Position numbers and translations under genes: made by a program. This document shows, one piece after another, positions 16,221-23,753 of a stretch of DNA of 64,000 bases. The notes under the pieces were generated by a model that did no database searches, had not been told where the DNA came from, and saw only the letters and a program-made list of their open reading frames with translations. The stretch lies in contig UBJO01000034.1 of the NCBI GenBank assembly GCA_900465665.1, positions 52,429 through 116,428 of the forward strand, in the 5' to 3' direction. The number at the start of each line of letters is the position of its first letter. Position 1 is the first letter of the stretch. This DNA comes from Hyphomicrobiales bacterium (GTDB lineage: Bacteria; Pseudomonadota; Alphaproteobacteria; Rhizobiales; Rhizobiaceae).

Positions 16221-17597
16221 ATGAACATCAATCGCTTCCCTCTGCGGGCAGGCCATGCCGCCCGTTTCTTTGCCAGCGACAGCCTCGGTGCCATCACCAC
16301 GGCTGAACGCGTCGAGCGTCTGAACGCGCTCGAAATTCCAGAAGCAGCGGCCATCCTCGCCACGCTGCCGCAGCAGAAGGCCGTCCGCATACTCGGACGT
16401 CCGGAGCTGCACCATGCCGCCGCGATGCTGACCGAAATGCCGGTCGAGCAAGCCGCACGGCTTTTGAACGCCACCGCCAACGACCGCGTCGCCGACCTGT
16501 TTCAGGAAATGGATGACGGGGCACGGGCACACCTGTTTTCCAAGCTCGACCGCGCGACCTGTCTCGCCGTGCAGCACCTCATGGGCTATCCGCCGCGCAC
16601 GGCCGGCAGCATCATGACGACGGAATTCGTCAGCGTGCCGGCGACATGGACAGTCGAGAAGACATTGGAGCATGTCCGCAAGGTCGAGCGTTCGCGCGAG
16701 ACCGTCTATGCGATCTATGTTCTCGACGTGGAGACACAGGCGCTGACGAGCGTCGTCACGCTGCGCCGCCTCATCAACGGAGAGCCGCAGGCCTCGGTGC
16801 TGAGCGTCGCCCAGCAGGGCGGCATCGTCCGGGCCGATCCGCTGATGACGCAGGAGGACGTGGCGCGGCTGATCCGCAAGCATAATCTGCTGGCGCTGCC
16901 CGTTATCGGCGAGAACGGCCATATGCTGGGCATCGTCACCGTCGACGACGTGATCGACACGATGATCGCCGACCAGACGGAAGACGCGCAGAAGTTTGGC
17001 GGCATGGAGGCGCTTGGAAAGCCCTACATGGCGATCAGCTTCGCCGGCATGCTGAAGAAGCGCGCGGGCTGGCTCTGCGCCCTCTTCCTTGGCGAGATGC
17101 TGACGGCGAGCGCCATGCAGCATTTCGAGGGCGAGCTGGAAAAGGCGATCGTGCTGACGCTGTTCGTGCCGTTGATCATGAGCTCCGGCGGTAATTCTGG
17201 TTCGCAGGCGACCTCGCTCATCATCCGGGCGCTGGCGTTGGGCGAGCTGAAGCTGTCGGACTGGTGGCGGGTTCTGCTGCGCGAACTACCAACAGGGATC
17301 GTGCTCGGCTCGATCCTCGGCGCCGTCGGCTTTGCCCGCATCATCCTGTGGCAGAATATCGGGCTCTATGACTATGGCGAGCACTGGATCCTCGTCGGCT
17401 TCACGATCTTCGCGGCGTTGATCGGGATCGTGACGTTCGGCTCGGTGGCCGGCTCGATGCTGCCCTTCGTGCTGCAGAAGCTGCGGCTCGATCCGGCGAG
17501 CGCCTCAGCACCCTTCGTCGCCACGCTGGTCGACGTGACCGGGCTGGTGATCTACTTCTCGGTGGCGCTGCTGATCCTCAGCGGCACATTGCTTTAA
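16221..17597 (+). CDS. mgtE: Magnesium transporter MgtE
   Basis: This 458-residue Mg2+ channel/transporter of the inner membrane has an N-terminal MgtE_N superhelix (about 30-130), a CBS pair opening at YPPRTAGSIMTTEFVSVP (about 130-260) and five C-terminal membrane helices. The pore motif SSGGNSGSQATSL is present. In the family the cytosolic domains sense Mg2+ and close the pore. The leader carries a hairpin that may control translation, and a strong bidirectional terminator follows. Confidence 0.93.
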   Translation: MNINRFPLRAGHAARFFASDSLGAITTAERVERLNALEIPEAAAILATLPQQKAVRILGRPELHHAAAMLTEMPVEQAARLLNATANDRVADLFQEMDDGARAHLFSKLDRATCLAVQHLMGYPPRTAGSIMTTEFVSVPATWTVEKTLEHVRKVERSRETVYAIYVLDVETQALTSVVTLRRLINGEPQASVLSVAQQGGIVRADPLMTQEDVARLIRKHNLLALPVIGENGHMLGIVTVDDVIDTMIADQTEDAQKFGGMEALGKPYMAISFAGMLKKRAGWLCALFLGEMLTASAMQHFEGELEKAIVLTLFVPLIMSSGGNSGSQATSLIIRALALGELKLSDWWRVLLRELPTGIVLGSILGAVGFARIILWQNIGLYDYGEHWILVGFTIFAALIGIVTFGSVAGSMLPFVLQKLRLDPASASAPFVATLVDVTGLVIYFSVALLILSGTLL

Positions 17598-17603
17598 ATA
17601 GGA

Positions 17604-17628
17604 AAACGGGGCCGCTCAGGCCCCGTTT
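17604..17628. terminator. Bidirectional intrinsic terminator
   Basis: AAACGGGGCC and GGCCCCGTTT form a perfect 10-bp stem around GCTCA between convergent mgtE and the L,D-transpeptidase gene. A/T tracts flank it on both sides, so it can serve both strands. Confidence 0.85.
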
Positions 17629-17639
17629 CTCATTGTAAC

Positions 17640-18260
17640 TTAGGCCGTTGCCTGGATGACGACGACCTGCGCTCCGGGTGCTACGCGTTCGTAGAGATCG
17701 ATGACGTCGTGGTTGAGCATGCGGATGCAGCCGCTCGACATGGCAAGACCGATCGACTGCGGCTGGTTGGTGCCGTGGATGCGGAAATGCGTATCGTTGC
17801 CGCCGCGGTAGAGATAGATGGCGCGAGCGCCGAGCGGGTTGTTCGGGCCACCCGGCATGCCGCCGGCGAGCTTGCGGTAGCGCTCTTCGCGGCGCTGCAT
17901 GTTTTCGGTCGGCGTCCAGCTCGGCCATTCGGCCTTGCGCCCGACATATGCGCCACCCGCGAAGGCCAGCCCTTCCCGACCGACGCCAACGCCATAGCGC
18001 ATCGCCTGATTGTCACCGAGGATGTAGTAGAGGCGGCGGGCGGGCGTATCGACGACGATGGTGCCGGGGCTATAGCTCGAGGCGTAGCTGACCTGCTGGC
18101 GACGAAGCTCCGGATCAATCTTGTCGATCGGCATGGCCGGCAGCGGAAACTTCTCGGCCGGAATGGCCGCGTAGTTGGCACGATGATCAGGACCGCTTGA
18201 AGCGCAGCCGGCGAGAAGCGCGGAGACGCCCAGAACGAAACCACGGCGGGAAAGCGACAT
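17640..18260 (-). CDS. L,D-transpeptidase (YkuD domain), exported
   Basis: This 206-residue protein starts MSLSRRGFVLG with a lipobox-like LLAGC, so it is exported, perhaps by Tat, and probably lipidated. The YkuD domain (about 65-205) has the catalytic pattern HGTNQ and SSGCIRML with the nucleophile Cys. Such enzymes make 3-3 peptidoglycan cross-links or attach proteins to peptidoglycan; in rhizobia, which grow from the pole, LDTs are numerous. AAGGA 9 nt upstream supports the start. Confidence 0.88.
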   Translation of the reverse strand: MSLSRRGFVLGVSALLAGCASSGPDHRANYAAIPAEKFPLPAMPIDKIDPELRRQQVSYASSYSPGTIVVDTPARRLYYILGDNQAMRYGVGVGREGLAFAGGAYVGRKAEWPSWTPTENMQRREERYRKLAGGMPGGPNNPLGARAIYLYRGGNDTHFRIHGTNQPQSIGLAMSSGCIRMLNHDVIDLYERVAPGAQVVVIQATA

Positions 18261-18397
18261 CGAAGCAGATCCTTAACGTTCGGTTGATGAGACCGAAGTT
18301 ACGGAGATTATGGTTAATGAACTGCTAAGCGTGTGCCGGCGGTAACGCATTCGTTAAGAGGTTGTGAGGTGCTTCTCGACATCTGTTGCGGAAAGGC

Positions 18398-18411
18398 GCA
18401 TCATTAGATGC
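18398..18411. promoter_or_regulatory. Candidate VapB operator
   Basis: GCATC-ATTA-GATGC is a perfect inverted repeat 23 nt before vapB, and a further GATGC half-site lies at 18419-18423. Toxin-antitoxin operons usually repress themselves through such sites. Confidence 0.4.
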
Positions 18412-18433
18412 ACGATTTGATGCGGAGGCTTAA

Positions 18434-18670
18434 ATGCGAACGACAGTGACGCTGGACGACGATTTGATTGAGCGCGCACAAGAGGTGACTGGTATCAACG
18501 AACGCTCCGCTTTGTTGAAAGAGGCTCTCACGCGCCTGATCCAGCAGGAGGCAGCACGTCGCTTGATCATGCTCGGTGGCAGCGCGCCAGATTTGAAAGC
18601 GCCCCCGCGCCGTCGCTGGAATGAGGACGGCACCTGGGGTGGGAACGTCGACATGGATTTGTCGGAGTGA
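18434..18670 (+). CDS. vapB: VapB-type antitoxin
   Basis: This 78-residue protein begins with a ribbon-helix-helix DNA-binding fold (MRTTVTLDDDLIERAQEVTG), as in the DUF2191/VapB antitoxins. The basic, tryptophan-containing tail would wrap the toxin. GGAGG lies 5 nt upstream. It overlaps vapC by 4 nt (GTGA), the usual coupling for keeping antitoxin in excess. It would both neutralise VapC and repress the operon. Confidence 0.85.
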   Translation: MRTTVTLDDDLIERAQEVTGINERSALLKEALTRLIQQEAARRLIMLGGSAPDLKAPPRRRWNEDGTWGGNVDMDLSE

Positions 18671-19032
18671 TCCTGCTCGACACATCGATCTGGATCGACC
18701 ATCTGCGGAAAAACGACGAACAGGTCGAATTCCTGCTCAAGCGTAATCAGGTACTTGTCCATCCGTTTGTTACCGGAGAAATCGCGCTTGGGTTCATGCC
18801 GCGTTACGACGCGACGATCCAAGCGCTAGGCGAGTTGCCGCAAGCCAGCGTCGCCAAGAACGACGAAGTGCTGGCGCTCATAAGTCGGCACGCCTTGATG
18901 GGAAGCGGAATTGGCTATGTCGATGCGCATCTTCTGGCATCCGTGATGCTGTCCGCAGGCTCCCGTCTCTTTACCCGCGACAAACGTCTTGCTCGAATCG
19001 CGACCGCGCTAGGAGTCGGCTTTCAGCCCTGA
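18667..19032 (+). CDS. vapC: VapC-type PIN-domain ribonuclease toxin
   Basis: This 121-residue PIN domain starts at a GTG overlapping the vapB stop. The acidic metal-binding residues are present: Asp in LLDTSIWIDHL, Glu in TGEIALG, Asp in YVDAHLLA and Asp in FTRDKRL. VapC toxins cleave RNA, often tRNA anticodon loops or 23S rRNA. The module looks intact. Its 3' end overlaps the convergent GNAT gene by 10 nt. Confidence 0.88.
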   Translation: MILLDTSIWIDHLRKNDEQVEFLLKRNQVLVHPFVTGEIALGFMPRYDATIQALGELPQASVAKNDEVLALISRHALMGSGIGYVDAHLLASVMLSAGSRLFTRDKRLARIATALGVGFQP

Positions 19033-19556
19033 GTCGGTCGCCCAAGCGGCAGCACCATGGCCACGCGCCGTTTCGGGTCCATGCCGTTGCTGATCTCGTC
19101 ATCGATCTTCGCCCGCAGAAATCGCGGCATGTTCGCGCCGTCTACTGTTTGGAAGCCAATGGATTGGTAGAAAGGTGCGTTGAACGGGACGTGGCGGTCC
19201 GTCGTCAATGTCAGCGCGGAAAGCCGGCGTGTCCTTGCCATTTCGACAGCCTGGGACATCAGGCGTCGGCCGACGCCCCTTCGTTGCCAGTCCCTGCTGA
19301 CATCGAGTTCGGTCACATAGAGGGTGTCGTGGATTTCTTCCGCCGCGAGGAAACCGACTGGGTGATCGTCGCCGTCTGCAGCCACGATCAGCAGGCCGGC
19401 TTCGAGTGCCTTTTGCAGGATAGCGTGCGGCAAGGCATGCGCGGCGTCGGAGATGCCCAACGCCTCCGCCAATGTCGCGAAGGCGTCGAGTTCGATCTCG
19501 GTCAGGCGCGGCAGTTCTCCCATGTGCGCCGGCCTGGTCGCAAGGGTAGCGCTCAT
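19023..19556 (-). CDS. GNAT family N-acetyltransferase
   Basis: This 177-residue acetyltransferase has the acetyl-CoA loop QRRGVGRRLM at about residues 91-100 and the C-terminal FYQSIGFQTV strand. The substrate is unknown. It starts 10 nt after the ETF-QO stop, so the two are probably co-transcribed, though no functional link is obvious. Confidence 0.8.
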   Translation of the reverse strand: MSATLATRPAHMGELPRLTEIELDAFATLAEALGISDAAHALPHAILQKALEAGLLIVAADGDDHPVGFLAAEEIHDTLYVTELDVSRDWQRRGVGRRLMSQAVEMARTRRLSALTLTTDRHVPFNAPFYQSIGFQTVDGANMPRFLRAKIDDEISNGMDPKRRVAMVLPLGRPTQG

Positions 19557-19566
19557 GGCTTATGCC

Positions 19567-21231
19567 TTACATGTTCGGATAGACCGGCCCCTCACCGCCC
19601 TGCGGCGGCACCCAGTTGATGTTCTGGTTGGGATCCTTGATGTCGCAAGTCTTGCAGTGGACGCAGTTCTGGGCGTTGATGACGTAGGTCTCCTGCCCGT
19701 CCTTCTCGACCCACTCGTAAACACCGGCAGGACAGTAGCGCGTCGAGGGACCGGCGAAGATGTCGTGCTCCGACGACTTCTGCAGCGCCATGTCCTTGAC
19801 CTTCAGATGAACAGGCTCGTTCTCCTCGTGATTGGTGTTCGACAGGAACACCGAGGAGAGACGGTCGAAGGTCAGCACGCCGTCGGGCTTGGGGTAGTCG
19901 ATCGGCTTGTGCTTGGCAGCCGGCTCCAGCGATGCGGCATCGGTCTTGCCGTGGCCGAGCGTACCGAAGAAGGAGAAGCCGAGGAGCTGGTTGGTCCACA
20001 TGTCGAGACCGCCGAGGGCGACGCCGATCGCCGTGCCGAACTTCGACCACAGCGGCTTGACGTTGCGGACCTTCTTCAGGTCCTTGCCGATGTCGCTTGC
20101 GCGCCATTCGTTCTCGATCTCGATGACCTCGTCATTGGCTCGGCCTGCGGCGATCGCCTCGGCAATCCTGTCGGCCGCCAGCATGCCTGAGAGCACGGCG
20201 TTGTGGCTGCCCTTGATGCGGGGAACGTTGACGAAGCCGGCGGAGCAGCCGATCAGCGCACCGCCCGGGAAGGTCAGCTTCGGCACCGACTGGTAACCGC
20301 CCTCGGTGATGGCGCGGGCGCCATAGGACAGGCGCTTGCCGCCCTCGAAGGTCGTGCGGATAACAGGATGCGTCTTGAAGCGCTGGAATTCCTCGAAGGG
20401 GTAGAGATAGGGGTTCTTGTAGTTCAGGTGCACCACGAAGCCGACGGCAACGAGGTTGTCTTCCAGATGATAGAGGAACGAACCGCCGCCGGTCTTCATG
20501 CCGAGCGGCCAGCCGAAGGAGTGCTGCACGAGGCCTTGGCTGTGGTTCTCCGGCTTGACCTGCCAGAGCTCCTTGATGCCGATGCCGAATTTCTGGGGTT
20601 CGCGATCCTTTTGCAGGTCGAACTTGGCGATGAGCTGCTTGGCGAGCGAGCCGCGGACGCCCTCGCCGATCAGCGTATATTTGCCCAGCAGCTCCATGCC
20701 ACGGGTGAAATTCGGGCCGGGTTCGCCGTTCTTCTCGACGCCCATGTCGCCGGTGGCGACACCGATGACGGCGCCGGCGTCGTTGTAGAGCACTTCGGTG
20801 GCGGCGAAGCCCGGATAGATCTCGACGCCCATGGCTTCCGCGTGGCCCGCCAGCCAGCGACAGACGTTGCCGAGCGAGACGATGTAGTTGCCGTGATTGC
20901 TCATCAAAGGCGGCATGGCGAAGTTCGGCAGACGGATCGATCCGGCCGGGCCAAGCAGCAGGAAGTGGTCGTCCTTGACTTCGGTCTTGAACGGATGGTC
21001 GGTCTCTTCGCGCCAATCAGGCAGCAGGCGGTCGATGCCGATGGGATCGACGACCGCACCCGACAGGATATGCGCGCCGACTTCAGCGCCCTTCTCCAGC
21101 ACGACGACCGAGAGTTCGGGATTGACCTGCTTCAACCTGATCGCAGCCGAAAGGCCGGCAGGACCGCCGCCGACAATCACGACGTCGAATTCCATGCTCT
21201 CGCGTTCGGGCAGTTCAGTCGCGTCGGTCAT
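19567..21231 (-). CDS. Electron transfer flavoprotein-ubiquinone oxidoreductase
   Basis: This 554-residue inner-membrane-associated flavoprotein passes electrons from ETF (fed by acyl-CoA and amino-acid dehydrogenases) to ubiquinone. It has the FAD motif VGGGPAGLSAAIRL near residue 20, the middle GEGVRGSLAKQL region and a C-terminal ferredoxin-like 4Fe-4S motif (NCVHCKTCDIKDP). The length matches bacterial ETF-QO. GGAGA 8 nt upstream supports the start. A candidate LiuR-like site lies upstream, consistent with fatty acid or branched-chain amino acid breakdown. Confidence 0.93.
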   Translation of the reverse strand: MTDATELPERESMEFDVVIVGGGPAGLSAAIRLKQVNPELSVVVLEKGAEVGAHILSGAVVDPIGIDRLLPDWREETDHPFKTEVKDDHFLLLGPAGSIRLPNFAMPPLMSNHGNYIVSLGNVCRWLAGHAEAMGVEIYPGFAATEVLYNDAGAVIGVATGDMGVEKNGEPGPNFTRGMELLGKYTLIGEGVRGSLAKQLIAKFDLQKDREPQKFGIGIKELWQVKPENHSQGLVQHSFGWPLGMKTGGGSFLYHLEDNLVAVGFVVHLNYKNPYLYPFEEFQRFKTHPVIRTTFEGGKRLSYGARAITEGGYQSVPKLTFPGGALIGCSAGFVNVPRIKGSHNAVLSGMLAADRIAEAIAAGRANDEVIEIENEWRASDIGKDLKKVRNVKPLWSKFGTAIGVALGGLDMWTNQLLGFSFFGTLGHGKTDAASLEPAAKHKPIDYPKPDGVLTFDRLSSVFLSNTNHEENEPVHLKVKDMALQKSSEHDIFAGPSTRYCPAGVYEWVEKDGQETYVINAQNCVHCKTCDIKDPNQNINWVPPQGGEGPVYPNM

Positions 21232-21383
21232 CCGTCATTCTCCGCTCGGCCGGTTTTGCGGCCATATTCCCCGTGTGTAGGGTATCTCTTGGCAAAACAT
21301 GGCTGGATTGTCGAGCCGGGAAACGACAGCCAATACCCCATTTCGCGCAATGATATTCCTCTTCACAAAAGAACTACATGACG

Positions 21384-21399
21384 CTTACGTCAACGTCAA
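21384..21399. promoter_or_regulatory. Candidate MerR-type (LiuR-like) operator between ETF-QO and SDR genes
   Basis: On the minus strand the site reads TTGACG-TTGA-CGTAAG, close to the pattern at 3191-3206. It lies 153 nt upstream of ETF-QO and 87 nt upstream of the SDR gene. From memory, LiuR-type sites control fatty acid and branched-chain amino acid catabolism, which would fit ETF-QO. Confidence 0.35.
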
Positions 21400-21485
21400 T
21401 AAATGAAGCTGATCGGGCCATGGCCGGCCTTTCCTTTTGATCGTCGCGCGCCCTATAAACGGAGCGAACAACAGGAGGCTTCAAA

Positions 21486-22274
21486 ATGGATCTGGGCATC
21501 AAGGGCAAGCGCGCGCTCGTGCTGGCATCGTCGCGCGGACTTGGCCACGGCATCGCGGTCGCTCTGGCGCGCGAGGGCGCCAACGTGCTTTTGTGCGGAC
21601 GCAGCGGCGAAACGCTGGAGGCGAACTGCAAGGCGATCAATGCCGAGGGCAACGGCAAGGCCGACTGGATCTGGGCCGATCTTTCGGAGGAGAACTTCGT
21701 CGAGACTGTGACGACAGCAGTCAAGAGCAAGCTCGGCGGTGTCGATATCCTGATCAACAATACCGGCGGCCCGACGCCCGGCACCACCGCGGACATGACC
21801 GCCGAACGGCTGGAGACCTATTTCTTCTCGATGGTGCTCCGCGTCATCACGCTCACCAATGCGCTGCTGCCCGGCATGAAGGAACAGGGATGGGGCCGCA
21901 TCCTGACGGTCGCGTCCTCGGGCGTAATCGAGCCGATCGGCAATCTCGCGCTTTCCAACACGCTGCGCCCAGCACTCGCCGGCTGGAGCAAGACGCTGGC
22001 CACCGAAATCGGCCGCTTCGGCATCACCACCAACCTGCTGCTCCCAGGCAGCATCCTGACGAGCCGGCTCGACGATCTCGACGGCGCCGCCGCGAAGCGC
22101 ACGGGCAAAAGCATCGAAGACGTTCGTGTCATCAAGGAAGCGGCCATCCCCGTCGGGCGATATGGCAAGGTGGAGGAGTTCGCGGCGACCGCCGCCTTCC
22201 TGTGCAGCCAGCAGGCGAGCTATATCACCGGCAGCCTTGTGCGCTGCGATGGCGGCGCGGCGCGATCCCTCTGA
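21486..22274 (+). CDS. SDR family protein with altered catalytic tetrad
   Basis: This 262-residue Rossmann protein resembles FabG. It has the cofactor motif SSRGLGHGIA, the NNTGG loop and the active-site serine (Ser144). The catalytic Tyr and Lys are replaced: where FabG has YxxxK, this protein has SNTLR (Ser157, Arg161), with exact S-13-Y-4-K spacing otherwise. Some rhizobial FabG-like paralogues appear to share this. It may bind NADPH without classical reduction or use another acid/base. A hairpin follows. Confidence 0.8.
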   Translation: MDLGIKGKRALVLASSRGLGHGIAVALAREGANVLLCGRSGETLEANCKAINAEGNGKADWIWADLSEENFVETVTTAVKSKLGGVDILINNTGGPTPGTTADMTAERLETYFFSMVLRVITLTNALLPGMKEQGWGRILTVASSGVIEPIGNLALSNTLRPALAGWSKTLATEIGRFGITTNLLLPGSILTSRLDDLDGAAAKRTGKSIEDVRVIKEAAIPVGRYGKVEEFAATAAFLCSQQASYITGSLVRCDGGAARSL

Positions 22275-22287
22275 TCGCAAACGACAA

Positions 22288-22312
22288 TCGGGCGTCAGCC
22301 GCTGGCGCCCGA
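22288..22312 (+). terminator. Stem-loop after the SDR gene
   Basis: TCGGGCGTCAG and CTGGCGCCCGA form an 11-bp stem (one G-U pair) with a 3-nt loop, 14 nt after the stop. No U-tract is seen. Confidence 0.55.
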
Positions 22313-22484
22313 CCGCGGTTGCGTCACATTCGCGCGATCTCCCGCAGTTTAGAATATGCGAACATTACGAAAATTTAAGCCATTCTAACCACTTAGTGAT
22401 GCCCCTGTCGGGATTGTGTCTTTTTCGTGCCGCAATAAAAGTGGTTGAATAAGTCATACTCAACAGCCCCCGACCGGTATCAAC

Positions 22485-23753
22485 ATGAAGAAACTCTGGA
22501 TCACCACCTGCCTTGTTGTCGCAGCCGGCTTCGGCGCGTGGCACTATAAGGATCGCATTCCCTATCTCTCGCAATCCGGACCGAAACCGACCGCGCAGGC
22601 CGATGCCTCCGGCGGCAAGCAGGCGGCGGGCGATGGAGGACAGCAGGGCGGCGACCAGAAGGGCAAGGGGCGCAAAGGCGGCGGGCCCACGCTGGTGAAG
22701 ACCGTGGCCGCGGTGAAGACCGTGCTGCCGCGCGATGTCACCGCATCCGGCTGGGCCGATGCCGACGACAACACGACGATCGCCGCACAGGAACAGGGGC
22801 TGGTCACCGAGATCATCGCCAGCGATGGCTCCTCGGTCAAACAGGGCGACCTCATCGCCAAGCTCGACAACCGCACGGCACAGGCCGCGGTCGACAAGGA
22901 CAATGCGATGATCGTGCGCGATACCGCGACGGTCGCCGAGGCCGAAACGGCGCTCACGCGCGCCTCGGACCTCCTCACATCGAAAGCCGGCACGCAGCAG
23001 ACCTACGACCAGGCCAAAGCCGCGCGCGACACCGCCGTCGCCACCGTGCAGGCGGACAAGGCGACGCTCGCCTCCGATCAGGTGCTGCTCGAGCATACCG
23101 ACATCCGGGCGCCCTTCGACGGCCGCCTTGGCGACATCGCCGTCAGCCCAGGCGCCTTCGTGACGGCGGGTGCGACCATCGTGACGATCGCGAAATACGA
23201 TCCGATCTATGTGAAATTCCACCTGCAGGAGCGTGATCTCCGGCAGCTGAAGCTGGCACTCGCCGCCGGCCCCGTCGACGTGACCACCGTGCCGCCATCA
23301 GGCAAGGGCAAGCCGCGCACCGGGCACATCAGCTTCTACGACAACACCGTCGATACAGCATCCGGCACCATCCTCGCCAAGGCGAAATTCGAGAATGCAT
23401 CGGGCGCGCTGTGGCCTGGTCAGTCGGTCAACATCGTCGTGCATTTCAACAACAACGAACAGCAAATCGTCGTGCCGACGGTGGCAGTCAGCCCCGGCGC
23501 CGATGGCTTCTACTCGTTCGTCGTCAACGACGGAAAGGTGCGGCTGGCGCCCGTCACCGTCGCCCGCGCCAATGGCGGCTACACCGCGATCTCGGCCGGT
23601 CTTTCCGAAGGCGACCATGTGGTCATCGAGGGACAGGCGCAGCTCGTCGACAAGCAGGCGGTGAAGGAAGAATTCGACAGCAAGGCGATCAACGTCGCCT
23701 CGGCGGATCAGCCGAAGTCAACGGAAACCATCGTGGCGGGCACGGAAGAATGA
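22485..23753 (+). CDS. RND efflux periplasmic adaptor (membrane fusion protein)
   Basis: This 422-residue protein has an N-terminal membrane anchor (LWITTCLVVAAGFGAWHY) and a low-complexity Gly/Lys linker. The lipoyl half-motif (about 100-130), an alpha-hairpin rich in Ala/Asp and beta-barrel domains complete the MexA/MdtA layout. It bridges the inner-membrane pump and an outer-membrane channel. Its stop overlaps the pump start (ATGA). No TolC-like gene is adjacent, so the channel is supplied from elsewhere. Confidence 0.9.
   Translation: MKKLWITTCLVVAAGFGAWHYKDRIPYLSQSGPKPTAQADASGGKQAAGDGGQQGGDQKGKGRKGGGPTLVKTVAAVKTVLPRDVTASGWADADDNTTIAAQEQGLVTEIIASDGSSVKQGDLIAKLDNRTAQAAVDKDNAMIVRDTATVAEAETALTRASDLLTSKAGTQQTYDQAKAARDTAVATVQADKATLASDQVLLEHTDIRAPFDGRLGDIAVSPGAFVTAGATIVTIAKYDPIYVKFHLQERDLRQLKLALAAGPVDVTTVPPSGKGKPRTGHISFYDNTVDTASGTILAKAKFENASGALWPGQSVNIVVHFNNNEQQIVVPTVAVSPGADGFYSFVVNDGKVRLAPVTVARANGGYTAISAGLSEGDHVVIEGQAQLVDKQAVKEEFDSKAINVASADQPKSTETIVAGTEE

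Noticed and set aside
23411..23749. N-terminal extension of the RND pump frame
   Set aside because: It lies inside the adaptor gene in another frame; the ATG overlapping the adaptor stop begins directly with the RND N-terminal helix.
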